Below, one piece after another: positions 45,105 to 57,339 of a stretch of DNA of 64,000 nt. Both the position numbers and the translations under genes were made by a program. Under the pieces are notes generated by a model. The model did no database searches, was not told the DNA's origin, and saw only the letters and a list, made by a program, of their open reading frames with translations. Positions within the stretch are counted from its first letter, which is position 1. Every line of letters starts with the position of its first letter. The stretch comes from Rhizophagus clarus (lineage: Eukaryota > Glomeromycota > Glomeromycetes > Glomerales > Glomeraceae), in contig BLAL01000045.1 of NCBI GenBank assembly GCA_015698045.1, positions 1 to 64,000 of the forward strand. Reading direction: 5' to 3'.

Positions 45105-46010
45105 TTATTTTTTTAGAAACATTTCTTTTCTTTTCCTTTTTTTCATTTATAAGAATTTTGAAATAAAAATACAAGCCAGACTTATAATAGGTAAGTGAAA
45201 AAGCATGTTTTTTGTTCTTTTAAGAAATGTTTCTAACATTTCATTTCTTATTTTTTTTCATTTGTAGAGATTATTGCTGAAACAAATATATGAACTAAAC
45301 TTATAATAGATGAGTGAGGGAGGGCGTATAAATGAGCTTTTTTTTTCTTTTAAAAAACATTCTAACATTTCTTCTTTTCCTTTTTTTTTATTTGTAAAGA
45401 TGCCAGAACGAAAATACAGACTGGATTTATAATAGGTAAGTAGGAAGGGTGTGTAAATAAAATGTTTTTTTTTTCTTGTAAAAAATGTTTCTAACATTTC
45501 TTTTCCTTTTTTTGTTTGTAAGGATGCCAGAATGATCAGACTTTATAATAGGTAAGTAAGAGTATATAAATAGGATTTGTTTTTCTTTTAAAAACTGTTT
45601 TTAATGTTTCTTTTTTATTTTTTATTTGTAAGGATTATGCAAAATGAATATACGAATCAGATTTATAATAGGTAAATGAGAGGAGGACGTGTAAATAGTT
45701 TTTTTTTGCTTTTAAGAAACAGTTCTAACATTTCTTTTCTTTTTTTTCGTTTATAGAGATGCTGAAACAAAAATACAAACCAGACTTATAATAAGTAAGT
45801 GGAATGTATAAATAGTTTTTTTTGTTTTAAAAATATTTTTAACGTTTTTTTTTCTTTTTTCGTTTATAGAACACTGAAACGAATATATAAACAGATAAAT
45901 AGGAAACATATAAACATTTTTTTTTATTTTTATTCTAAGAACCATTTTTTTTTCTTTTCTTTTATCTGTAGAGATGCCAGTATGAATAAATGAACCAGAC
46001 TTGTATTACT
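45105..46010 (+). repeat. Tandem array of exon-like units, period about 110-130 bp, 8 copies
   Basis: Each unit has AAGAAATGTTTCTAACATTT-like sequence (inverted repeat with a CTAAC), a T-rich tract, TTTGTAG or TTTGTAAG, a core of about 38 nt (AGATGCCAGAACGAAAATAC... to TTTATAATAG) and GTAAGT. Organisation equals the array at 30872-31620 although the cores differ. In-frame stops in the core argue against coding. Confidence 0.85.
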
Positions 46011-46975
46011 ACTTATTTGACATTATTTTTTGTTTCTTTTATTAATTAATAAAATTTAAAAATTAGCCAATAAAATTTATAAGTTTAAAACATATAATAT
46101 AAATGTAAGATTTAAGCATTACACAGGAGGGGGTGTGAGATGTAAGTGTTATACATGGGTACTAAATATAAATTTACCCATTAATTAAATATTATATATT
46201 ATTTAATAAAGTATTAAATTTATGAACTATATATAATAAAATAATTTTTTATATACTGAATTCTTTTTTATAATAAAATTTTTTTTTAAATACAGTAAAG
46301 ATATTTTATATGATATTTATTATATAATATATGGTACTGAAAGTTTATAGTTGATAATATTAGAAATTTGTTTCAAATTTTTTGTCTGTCACGTGAGTGA
46401 TAAATAACCAATAGAAATTCGTGATTTTGTAAGAAAATAAGATAATCAAATATGTGCATAGATATAAAAGAAAATTTTTTTAAAAAAAAGAAATTCAGCT
46501 TTAGGAATAAAAAAATAAAGGATTGAATTAAAATTTTTAGGTTGATTTTAATAAATATTGAGTTTAAAAAATGAAAATTTCAGGCTGAATTATAATAATT
46601 GACCAATAAAATTGCATTTATATAATTTGTTTTTATTTTAAAAATAGGCTAATCATATAAAAATCATCTAATTTTAAATGTTTATAACTTTTATATAGAT
46701 ATTTTTTTGAAAATCTAACCAGTAATTTAATAGTACTTGTCTTAAGAATAAAGTTACCAGTTTATTTTTTTTAAAACTTTATTTTTTTAAAGTGCTGAAA
46801 ATTATATAAGTATCCCAATTTTATTGTTAAGTATAAACTTTCAGCATTATAATATATAGAATTTTATATATTATATCAGATTTTTTTATTATTTATTTAT
46901 ATATAAAGTAATTAAAATTACAGAAATTCTAATTAATTAGACTTTCTAATGTAAAGTATTAGCTTATAATAAAAT
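46011..46975. other. A+T-rich spacer, nothing recognised
   Basis: No convincing gene or repeat structure. Confidence 0.4.
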
Positions 46976-47130
46976 GGGGTCTTTGCAATAGAAAAGTACG
47001 AAACTCAAAAAAATTTTTAAATTTATTTTATATGCTAATTATGTTTTTTATATTAAAATAAGTGTAAATTTAATATTAATTAAATTTTTATTTTTTTTTG
47101 AGTTTCGTACCTTTCTATTGCAAAGACCCC
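46976..47130. mobile_element. Short MITE, 155 bp
   Basis: GGGGTCTTTGCAATAGAAA at the left and its inverse at the right, extending to GTACGAAACTC on both sides (one base indel). Flanked by AAAT on both sides. Confidence 0.85.
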
Positions 47131-50040
47131 AAATTTTCTCCTAATATAATAAAAAATTCATTTTATTAAATTTTAAAAATTTAAGTTAAACTGAACTAAT
47201 AAATTTTTATTTATTTATTTATTTATTTAAAAATAATGATAATACAATATATAAAATAATCAAAATTATAAAAACTTATTTAAAAAGTATTTTAATATAA
47301 AATACTAAACTAATAGATTTTTATATATATTATGTATATAAAATTTGCTATATTATATTAATAAATTTTTTTATCATATAACTTGTACATTTATTTGTTT
47401 ATTCATAATCAGATATTCTCTTTTTTAATATTTTTTTTTTTTTGCAATATAAAAACAAAAATAAATTTTTTTTTAAATATATCTATTTCTTTAATAGTCT
47501 ACTTATTAATAATATTCTTTTTTTCTTTAAACTTTAAAAAGGTAATCTAAAAAAAGAAAATTACTTGTTTTTTTTTGTTTTTGTATTAATAAACTTTTAT
47601 TTTTTACTAACTTTAATTATTTTTTTTTTTTTTTCTTTTTAGGTTTTCAAATTCTTTTGGCTTTATAGTTAAAGATACTTTTTTCTCTTTAGATTTTTAA
47701 GTTATAGTTAAAGGTACTCTTTTTTTTTCTTTTATTTCTTATATTTTGTTTTTAATTTTTCTTAATTTTTTTTTTAGATTTTCAAATTTTTCTTTTCTTT
47801 TAGGTTTTCAAATTGCAGTTAAGTGCTTTTTTCTTTTTTCTTTTATTTCTTATATTTTGTTTTTTACTAATACTATTTAATTTTTTTTTTTTATAAGGTT
47901 TGTTATTTTCATTCAATTTTACCTTTCTGTTTTTTCAAACTTTATGGTTTTGTTATTGATCTTTTTGATCTTTATTCTTTCATCCATCTTTTATTTTGTT
48001 TATTATTTCCCTTTTTATTTTCATTCTTTTTTTCATTTTCTTATATATCCTTACTTTTTTATTCTCTTGATCAATTTTTTTCATTTTCTTTCTATTCTTT
48101 CAACTTTTTCTTTAATTTCCTTTCTATTGCAGTATTTTTCCCTTTATTTATTCTTTTGTTCCTTTACTTTTTTATTTTATTCTTTGATTCGTCCCTTTTC
48201 ACTTTATTTCACTTTGTTTCTCCATTGTTTTCACTATTAAACAACTATAAAATTTTCAATTCTGAATTAACTGTTAATCTTTATAAATATATGCGTTGTT
48301 GTGTGATTTTTATCGTATGATGGTTCTGATAAATAAATAAATAAATAAATTATTTAATAAACATAAACTTTTGATTTTTTAACACCACTATAAAACGTAT
48401 TATTTCTAGTTTTGGTTTAACATTATATTTTATAATAAAATTATTTTGCGAAATCTAAGTTAAATTATACTTGTTTTTTCGTACAGTACAGTACACATAT
48501 AAACGCTGTACTGTACTTTTTTTTAATTAACCGTACAATACAGTTTAGCTTTTCGTACAGTACCTACCGTTGAAAATCACCAGACGGATCAACCTAAATA
48601 AATGAATAGTAAATATTACACAAAATTTTGGCTATTTGACCAATATACATATGATTCTAGTCTGGAACTCAGTTTTCTTGCTCTTTAATTCCATTTCTTT
48701 TTTTGTACATATGGATCACGCTCAAAAAAATTGTAAAGTTCTAAATTCTTCTTGAATACCAATTGTCGTATAATTGGTTTTAGAGCACAATCTATCACAA
48801 TCTGTTGTTTCATAACTGGTTGTCGAGATATTACACAAATTAATATATTTGATGCAGGAGTAATCGCACAATTAATATAAATAGTATTCTTTGGGTTGCT
48901 TTTAATACAAAAATGAATCTAAAATTAAAATAGGCATATTTATTATATACGGGATAAGAAGTTAAGGTGATACAAGTTAGTGACAATTAGATGTGAATTT
49001 ACACAACCTCATGGTTTATAGCTTTAAACAGACTCTCTAAGCTTTAGAGGCATAGTATCATTGTGATAGGTCTTTGATACAGTTAAAAAACAAGAAAATT
49101 TTATAATATAATTGTATTTGGAACATTTCTGTATTCACATATATGTGAATAAACTCCCAATCAAAACTAGATCAGAGTTCAGTTTGACCATTGTATTAAT
49201 CTTATCATGTGAATTTACTGTATATACTATTATTTTTATCTGGTTTCACCAAATTTTACCAAGTTTTCTTTTTTAAAATTAAGATCATGATCAAAACATG
49301 TAAAGGTAAAATAAATAATATAAACAATTATAAATACCTGTATTTGTTGTCGTTATTACTTTATTTACAACATCGCGTATTTTTTGTTTTATACAATTTT
49401 AAGTAATTTTAATTTGCGGAGTACATTAACGTGGAAAATCCCATAAATTTGATTTGCTCTCAAAATCTTTATTTTGATGATAATCTTATAATTTGGAGAT
49501 TTTATAATATATATAAATTAGGAAAAAATTTCAAATTACGATACGTATTATGTCTTAATAAGTATAAGTATCAAACAATATATTCATATTTTTGGCTATA
49601 AAATTAATAATTTAACTCCAACAATGGAAAATTTTGACAGCTGGTTTCACAATAAGTAAACATATAAATATTTGAATGGCGTAAAAAAAACCTTCGTGGA
49701 GTAACTCAAAAAACCGTTTCATACTCATTCATTGTGATTAAAATGTAACAATTTCCTTTTACTTTGTTCTAGATTTATTGTTATGAATAATACTCGTAAC
49801 AATATGATCTTCATTCTACTAAATCTTATTATAGCTGCCATCAACACTAAGCATAATAAGGAAAAAACAGATATGCTTAGTAAGTTGAACCTAGTTATCT
49901 GAACGAATCGTTCACCCCACGTTCTGATAATCAATTTTCCGGTGACTATTCTTTCTTTGTTACAAATTTGATGTTTAAAAGTGAGGATCATATAATAAGT
50001 AAACGAAGTCTACAATATTCATATGTTTAAATTTTGTTGT
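47131..50040. other. Gene-poor A+T-rich region
   Basis: 47430-48250 is strongly T-rich on the plus strand and includes an accidental hydrophobic frame. At 48482-48520 there is an 11-bp hairpin stem (GTACAGTACAG / CTGTACTGTAC). 48600-50040 is unremarkable and is upstream of the bZIP gene. No gene can be supported. Confidence 0.45.
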
Positions 50041-50045
50041 CACAA

Positions 50046-50090
50046 CACGTGTATTTCGTGTATTTTTTATTCGTCAATAAAAAAACCAAT
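50046..50090 (+). promoter_or_regulatory. Upstream elements of the bZIP gene (CACGTG and CCAAT)
   Basis: An E-box palindrome CACGTG (50046-50051) and a CCAAT pentamer (50086-50090) lie 158 and 114 bp upstream of the ATG. Either is common in fungal promoters; their use here is not proven. Confidence 0.3.
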
Positions 50091-50203
50091 CATGGTGACA
50101 AGCACACACTTTTTAATGCGAAAATTACGAAATCGAAACACATGAATTTCCACTTTTTTATTTTTTCTCCTTTAAAGACCTTTCTTTTAACCATTAACAA
50201 CCG

Positions 50204-51880
50204 ATGAATATGGATGTATCTGGACAACAATCGACATCTTCCCAATCTCTTAAGCTTCCAATCCCGAGACTTTCGACAACTTCTTTGCTTACGCCAAACA
50301 CCAAATTTCCGGACATGTTGATTCCCAATAATTGGACACAACAAACTCAATTACCAATAACCCTACCTACGACATGTCGTATGTAAAAAACTTGTTTTCA
50401 TCACATAAAACATTTTAAGTTGTATATTTTTTTAAATTTTTGTCACGTTTCACAGAACCAATGTTAACCTCGACTTCTTCAATGGGCAAACCAGCTCAAA
50501 ACAAGCGTGGCAGGAAACCTCTGTCTAAAATGCCTGAAACCGTAAGTAAATTTTATAATGTTTTTGTTTTCATCAAATAATTGTTTTTTGACAATTTATT
50601 ACAACTTTTTTTTTTTTTTTTTTTTTTTTTTTGAATTAAAGAAAAAGCATATCCAAAATTTAACGAATCAAAGGGCCTTTCGCAGAAGACGCGAAGATTA
50701 TGTCCGCACTTTGGAAACTAAGGCTGCAACTTATGAGTTATTATATAATGAGGCTCAGAATGACATTAAAATGTTACGAGATAGGTTGACTTTACTTGAA
50801 CGAAGACTTAACAAAGCGCAAACTCAGGGGAATCAAAATGATAAATTATGCAACACGTCCGTATATCAAGAAAGTGACACTCCTGGTGATACTACCATGA
50901 ATAATTGTACATATGATGGTATGTAATATTTTAAATTTATCTTATAGTAATGTTGTAGTGCTGCTCTACTTTGTTGGTTTGATTGAGAGTCCAACTTTAA
51001 GTAAAGGCTGGAATAGTAACGTCTAGTACTGGCAAGAGTATCTGGGTTTTTACAATTTATCCGGATTTAAAAATTGTTTAATACCCGTAGATACTTTGAG
51101 ATACCGGGTATAATATAAAGATTAATGCATTATATATATTATACCCGGGTCTTAGAACATGGGAGTCACTCAAAGGAGGCAGTGCTAGACGGTAATTTAT
51201 CCGAAACTAAATTTGGGATTTCAAATATTCCAAACTTAGCTTGGGGTCTAGTCAAGTCTCGGCTCTCAAGTTTTAACTTGGAATATAGTAGAGTTTGAAC
51301 TATAACAAGAATATTCCATTTTGATTTTTTTTTTTTTAAACAAAATTCGTATGTGTCGCCAGGTAATCGATTGTCCGCAATTACCCCGAACACCATGTCA
51401 TCATTTTCATTCAATGAACAACGTTATCAACAGAAACCAGGATCACCAACAAAATCTGTTGAATCCGTTGAAGATATAATTAATAACCCAGTTTTCTGTG
51501 AAACAAAAGAAGGAGATCTTTGTTTTTGTGAAACTGTTGAATTTTCTGTTGATAATATGGAAAAAGAGCAGTCACAATTGCCTCCAACAGGTAGATGCTA
51601 TATCGATCACAAGGAGGGAAAACGGATGTGGATAATTCCAAAAAAATCTATTTCACAATATTCGTGTAACGATTCTTCACAAACTTCACGCGAATGTTGT
51701 CCAACACTTCCTTTACTAGAACAATCTCAATGGCCATCACAACAACCCCATGAAAATTATTTACCATCCCCATCACCAATAGAACCTTCACCTCCTAATT
51801 ATACTCAACATCATCCGTTAAATTTGGGATCGATTTTGGGCGATCATCATAGTGATGAAAGTAGTGATGATTCTGCGTAA
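50204..51880 (+). CDS. Fungal Pap1/Yap-type bZIP transcription factor, four exons
   Basis: Exons 50204-50378, 50456-50541, 50642-50918 and 51363-51880 join to 352 codons (351 aa), all phases consistent, with GTATGT/GTAAGT donors and CAG, AAG and CAG acceptors. The N-terminus is Ser/Thr/Pro-rich. A basic stretch (KRGRKPLSK) precedes the bZIP, whose basic region NLTNQRAFRRRREDYVRTLE fits the NxxxQRAFR signature of Pap1/Yap factors. The zipper follows (ELLYNEAQNDIKMLRDRLTL). The C-terminal part has three clustered cysteines in FCETKEGDLCFCETVEF, a conserved-looking GRCYIDHKEGKRMWIIPKK and a Pro/Ser tail. Such proteins control stress or metal responses in the nucleus. The ATG at 50204 is the first in frame. 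Intron 3 is unusually long (444 bp). Confidence in family is high; the exact orthologue is unknown. Confidence 0.88.
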
Positions 51881-53379
51881 AAAAATTTTTTTTTTTTATT
51901 TTATTGGACATCTAAAAATTATGTGAATATTTCCAAGAAAATGGAATAAGGTATTTTAATTATCTAAAATTTCTTCTATTGACACATCTTTTTTTTTTCT
52001 TTTTTCCCTCTCCCACTGTTATTTTTAAAATTTCTATGATTTTTTTATGACAATGATTTTTTTTTTAAAAAAAAGTAAAATACCATACAAGCCAAATTTC
52101 AAAAAATTTTCCCTATAGCTTTTTTTTAAAGAAAATAATAATATTAATAATAATGTACATTTTTATAAAACCTTTTCCATTTTCGTTATATATTTTTTTC
52201 GTAATTAATTACTTGTTTCAAAATTTAAAATTCAAATATTACTTGTATAAATATAATTTTTATATTTTTGAATAGTCCAAATTATCTATGTTAAAAACTC
52301 TCACTATATATGTAGTTTAATATTCGTATTTACCGGTTAAGTTCTCTTGCTCGAAAAAGAAAGTTTCTTTCTTGTTTTTCCTTTTTGGAGATATATAACC
52401 AATTTTATAACATATTATTCGTTATTATCGAAATTCATTTTTTAATGTTTAAAAAAAAAGCCGTCCTTTCGAATTTTTCGCAAATACTTACTTAATTTTT
52501 CTTTTTCGAACAGAAAAATGATATGATTTTTTTTCATCTCTCATTGTAAATAGCTAAAAAAAAAAAAAAATATATCCTTATTTATGTTTATCTTATATTA
52601 TTATTCGTTTTCAATCAATTATGATTGATTTTATTTGAGGGGAAAAAAATATAGCAAATAATGATTCAATATGATTTGACCGTGAGAGTTTTTTTTATCA
52701 TTATATCATTTTTTTTTCTTTGTATTTTATTTATGATTTTATAACGAAAGAAAAAAAAATTAAAATTTAATCAATTTTTTAAAAAAAGTTCTTGTTTATA
52801 TATATTTATTTAGTTTATTTTTATGCTATTGTAAAAGGCCTAATCTATCGATATTATTCCAAAATTGGTAATTTACCATTTAAAATGTGTTTCTCATCAC
52901 CTTTACAGAATCCATTAATTTCGCATGTTAATTGTTTGTCTTAATAAGTGTAGAATAATCGATCTGCAAATACTTTGCAACCTGATTGATTGTTAAAGGT
53001 ATGTATAATAAATTTCTAATAAAAATGTTAAATATAATAATTTAAAGTTGTCTAATGTTATTATAAATCTCATAAGATCAGGTGAATGAAATATGTATAC
53101 GGAATTCATGTTTTTGAGAACTATGTGCCAATTTGATTGTGACTAGTATTTATTTTTTTTTTTCTCTTTATAGACTGAACTTTTTGAGTTGGGTCAAGAT
53201 AAGCAAAGCTTGATTAGATTAAACCAGGCTCAAAAAATCCAGGCCATAATCTTTATAGAAATTATTGAATTGATTAGCTATAGTAATAGAAAGCAATTTA
53301 CTTTCAAATAAAAAAATACTGGTGAATTTTTTTTGATTATAATTTTTAACAAATTCATTTATCTAACCTTTTTTTTACA
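51881..53379. other. 3' flank of the bZIP gene and A+T-rich spacer
   Basis: T-rich 3' untranslated sequence and homopolymer runs. No further gene is seen. Confidence 0.45.
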
Positions 53380-53880
53380 GTTCCAGGCAAAAGTAATGGC
53401 AGTAAGAATACCACTTTTTAAATTGATCATAATTTCATTACTATATTAATTAGATCATTACTTATTATATCAAATTGAATGGCAGAATAATCATTTAAAA
53501 AGTAATAAAAAAAAAGTAATTTCAAATACAAATATTATTTTTATTTTATTATTTAAAACAGCTTTTATTACAATTAAATTTATTTATAAAACTATTAACT
53601 TTTTTATGAAACAAATTTTAGAAAATTCCTAATTGAGCTGGAAATTTTTTGTATTTCTGTAAATAATGGAATTTTTTTTTTTAATAAAAATAGCAAAATT
53701 CAAAATATTTATTATTCTAAATGTCACACTTAAACTATTTTTTAAAAAATACCACTAAAATTAATAAAATTAAAGTAATAATTATTTTATATATTTTAAT
53801 TTTTATCAAAAAAACTTTGATATATATGCATTTTTAACTAACCAAATAATATTTTTAGACTCTACACACGTAAAAACTAT
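53380..53880. repeat. Segmental duplication, uninterrupted copy
   Basis: About 500 bp (from TTCCAGGCAAAAGTAATGGC) that recur at 56275-58470, there broken by two insertions. This copy shows both empty sites. Confidence 0.75.
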
Positions 53881-53910
53881 TAATGATGAATTGTCTAAAT
53901 GTGCTAAATA

Positions 53911-54090
53911 TAGATGCCACCCAAATTATTTTAAGTAAATCCCAAATTAATTTGTATATTTTGACAGTCATAATTCCCAAATCCCAAATGTACAAATTGC
54001 AAAATTTATATATGTAATTTGTAAATTAATTTGGATTTGTACATTTAAGCTGTCATAATCCCAAATTATTTTGGATTTGGGTGGCATTTA
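53911..54090. mobile_element. MITE of about 180 bp (family TAGATGCCACCC), copy 1
   Basis: Ends TAGATGCCACCCAAATT and inverse ATTTGGGTGGCATTTA, flanked by TA. The interior is nearly the reverse complement of the copy at 59524-59703. Confidence 0.88.
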
Positions 54091-54109
54091 TAGTGTTAAA
54101 CAGACTATT

Positions 54110-55720
54110 TGCAATTTTTTCAAAGAAGCTCCATCAGCTTTGCTTCAAGTATGCGAAGACCTAATAATGACTACGCCTTTAGCGTCTAAGCTTTTCGAAT
54201 GACTACCCAAAATGAAACTAAATGTAGAACTGGATAAAATCTATCCTTAGGCTTTTGACTGATAAATAATAGTGGTCAACATCATGGCTTCACTTGCCAA
54301 CTGGTCCTCTGTTATTTTACTTGAAACTTTTATTTTTCCTGCTCTTGACAAAGTTGCACGTGATGTTGAAAACATTTGGAGAAAATAAACATAAAACACC
54401 AATCAGAATTAGAGGAACTCAAAAGCAACTATACAGTGATAATTTCTGACACATCTGATGAACTTCCCAATATGGACATAATTACAAAAAGTGTGTACTA
54501 ATCAACTGTAACTTTAGTTACATAATTAAGCATAACTCTGCTTATACCTGATAATCATGACATCTTCTGAAAACCAGTTTTAACTAAAAATTAGAAGAAA
54601 AAATTAAAGAAATAAGTAAAGGCTAAAAAGAAAATTACTTTTCTTAAAGAGAACTAATAACAGTCTATTTCTTCAATTACATCACCTGATTCTACCCTTG
54701 ATAAGTCACAACTAATACTCTCAGAGCCTTCAATATCGGCTTTAGGAGTCTCTACCAAATGAAGTGATGATATGATTGCTGCACTTACTAATAAAAGAAG
54801 TAGAGCTAAGAATAGTACAGGAGATAATGGACTTATTATTACAAAATACCAGCCTAATACAAATGAAGAAAACTTATTGCTAGACTTTGTAGTATACGAT
54901 ATTCTAGCTAAGTAGACAAACTACCAACTCCTCATTGAACTTAATAAATGAGGAAAAATGGTATCAATTAGTACACGTATACAGAAAAAATATTTAACAG
55001 CAAAGGTAAAGCTGATTCCTAATCATAATTGTCTCAAAGCCTATAATAATAGTGGCTGAACGGTCTTCTTATTTAGGATTTTTTCTTGTTTGATGGTTTC
55101 TGGCCACCTGGAGTCTTTCTAAAAGAAAACAATATAAAAAATTTCAGGTCACAATTCCAAATATCTCTGATGATATGACGATTGAATCACTGTTCTCTAA
55201 TGGCAAATCTAGCCAATTTCTTATTAATAGCAACTTACAATCCTTTAAAATTGTCAAAGAGTAGGACAGTTCACGCCTTCTTATCAAATATATCTTAACA
55301 TGAAATACATTATCCCAAAGAACTACTACAAAGCAAATGTAAAATAACATTGAGTTTTCTTAGTATCACCATTTCACTCTATCATTTCGCTCCTCCAAAC
55401 TTACGCCTAAGTTCTTGACCAAAGACAAAACCTTACCTCTTAACAAGATGGCCAAATCCTTTAAGGTAGTGACTAGAGCTAACTGCACATCTCTTAAGTC
55501 ACAAAGATACTCTAATCGTAAAATTAAAAATGATACCTCCTCACTGAAAACTGCATCATCACAGAAGTCCTCTGGACATTTTATCTTCTCTAATAGAAAA
55601 GTGAACAATGGGTCATGCAGGTCTAACAAGTTACAACTGGGTAAGGTGAAAATCAAGCAGTTGCTGGAACAACTAATTAGTTATATTGCTAATATGCTAG
55701 TAATAAAGAATTGACCATTT
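54110..55720 (+). pseudogene. ORF1-like relic 3
   Basis: Scattered coherent segments among many stops (SALLQVCEDLIMTTPLASKL; VTIPNISDDMTIESLFSNGK; FLINSNLQSFKIVKE). The last open stretch (55415-55714) is Ser/Lys-rich, ends KIKQLLEQLISYIANMLVIKN-like, and resembles the tails of relics 1 and 2 in composition. Best read as a diverged LINE ORF1; assignment is tentative. Confidence 0.4.
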
Positions 55721-56269
55721 GTGGGAATTAGACTCCTAACTGATTTTTTGTTTATAGAGTAGATCATCTTTTAGAATTTTTCTTTTTTATATTTGCTTCT
55801 TTTATCCCTTTTATTACTACTTAATGTCCTAGACGTATGGTAAAATGAGCACTTTGGGATTCAAAGTATAATTCTGTGTATAGTTAGTAATGCTTAGCAT
55901 CCTCATCTTTACTTAATAAACATATGCAGCTCCATCACCTTTAAATAAAAAAAAAAATAGTTAAAAACAAAATAAAAATATTAATTATAATTATTTATGC
56001 AATTTAGAATATAATTTACTTATATTAGATAGATTATAATAGGTTAAAATAAATTTTTTGCAATAAATTTTTTTATTATAATAGATAGTATAGTTAAAAA
56101 AATTTTTTTAATTAATCTGCAATTTCTTTTCTTTTAATATAAAATCCTATATAATATATTAATCAGTTTAATATCATTATAGAATTCTAAATATCTAATA
56201 TAAAGATTATAAAGATTTGTATAAAATTATGAATATTTTACTACTTCTAAAATTAATCAACTTATAATT
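55721..56269. other. 3' region of relic 3 with A-rich tail
   Basis: A UTR-like stretch ends in TTTAAATAAAAAAAAAAAT (55942-55962), again without RT. The remainder is A+T-rich DNA. Confidence 0.4.
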
Positions 56270-56379
56270 TTTATTACAGTACCTAGTAAAAATAATGGTA
56301 GTAAGAATACTGCTTCTTAATTTAGTTATAATTTTATAATTACTTCAATTAAATCATTACTTATTATACCAAATTGAAC

Positions 56380-57305
56380 TAGGGCTCTGATCAGTTTTGG
56401 TAATTACTGAACTGTACTGATCAGTTTTGATATCAGAGCAGTTTCAGTTTTATGATTTATCGAACCAATACTTTCAGTTTCAGTATCAGTTTTGATTTAC
56501 TGAACTGATTTACCAATAATAAAAACGTTTTTTGAAAAACGTTTTTTTATTAGATAATGTAGTTAAAAAAAATGTTTTGTGACGTTTTTTGCAAAATTAG
56601 TAAAAAACAGTGCAAAACGTTTTTTATATATGCAATTTAATAGTTTTGTAACATTATTTTTCCATTTTATTTGAAAATATTGCGAAATGTTTTTTTACAG
56701 ATATTAAATGATTTAAAAAAAAACCATTTCAACCCATTTGTAAAAAATGTTGCGAAATGTTTTTACATAGGTGATTTAATATAAAAAATAACATTTCGCA
56801 ATATTATTTTTTCATTTTATTTAAAAATGTTGCAAAATGTTTTTTATAAGCAATTTAATATAAAAAACAGCTTGCAACATTTTTTTGCGAAATTTGTAAA
56901 AAATGTTGCAGAACGTTTTTTATATATGCAATTTAATATAAAAAATAACATTCGCAATGTTATTTTTCTATTTTATTTGAAATTTAATATAAAAAAATGT
57001 TTCATAACATTTTTTTTGAGAAACTTGCAAAACTGTTACAAAATGTTTTTATTAAACAATTTAATATAAAAAAATGTCTCACAACATTTTTTTTATCACT
57101 TTAATAAAAAATGTTACAAAACGTTTTTTATAAATAATTTGAAAAAAATGATGTGAACTGATTTTTACTAATAATGTTCAGTAAATCAGTTCAGTTTTCA
57201 GTAATTACCAGTCAGTTTTGGTAATCACTAATACTGATACCGATCAATTCAGTTTGGTATCAGTTTTTACAAAAATTGAACTGAACTGAACTGATCAGAG
57301 CCCTA
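56380..57305. mobile_element. Non-autonomous hAT-type element (family TAGGGCTC), 926 bp
   Basis: Ends TAGGGCTCTGATCAG and inverse CTGATCAGAGCCCTA with 8-bp duplications AATTGAAC / AATTGAAT. Same family as 16745-17651: subterminal CAGTTTTGGTAATTACTGAA-type repeats (diverged ACCGAA) and a decayed AACGTTKCGMAACGTT array. The empty site is AAATTGAATGG near 53472. Confidence 0.88.
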
Positions 57306-57339
57306 AATTGAATAGTAATATGCTTATTTAAAAAGCAAT

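Noticed and set aside
45258-45993. Several short frames in the 45-kb array
   Set aside because: Phe/Lys-rich translations of T- and A-runs in both strands.
47944-48240. 98-codon hydrophobic frame
   Set aside because: Almost only Phe/Leu/Ile/Tyr/Ser from a T-rich tract; composition alone produces it.
49725-49991. 88-codon minus-strand frame with a membrane-like segment
   Set aside because: No splice or promoter context and no recognisable motif; length is within chance for this region.
50090-50350. Minus-strand frame opposite bZIP exon 1
   Set aside because: Antisense shadow of the supported exon.
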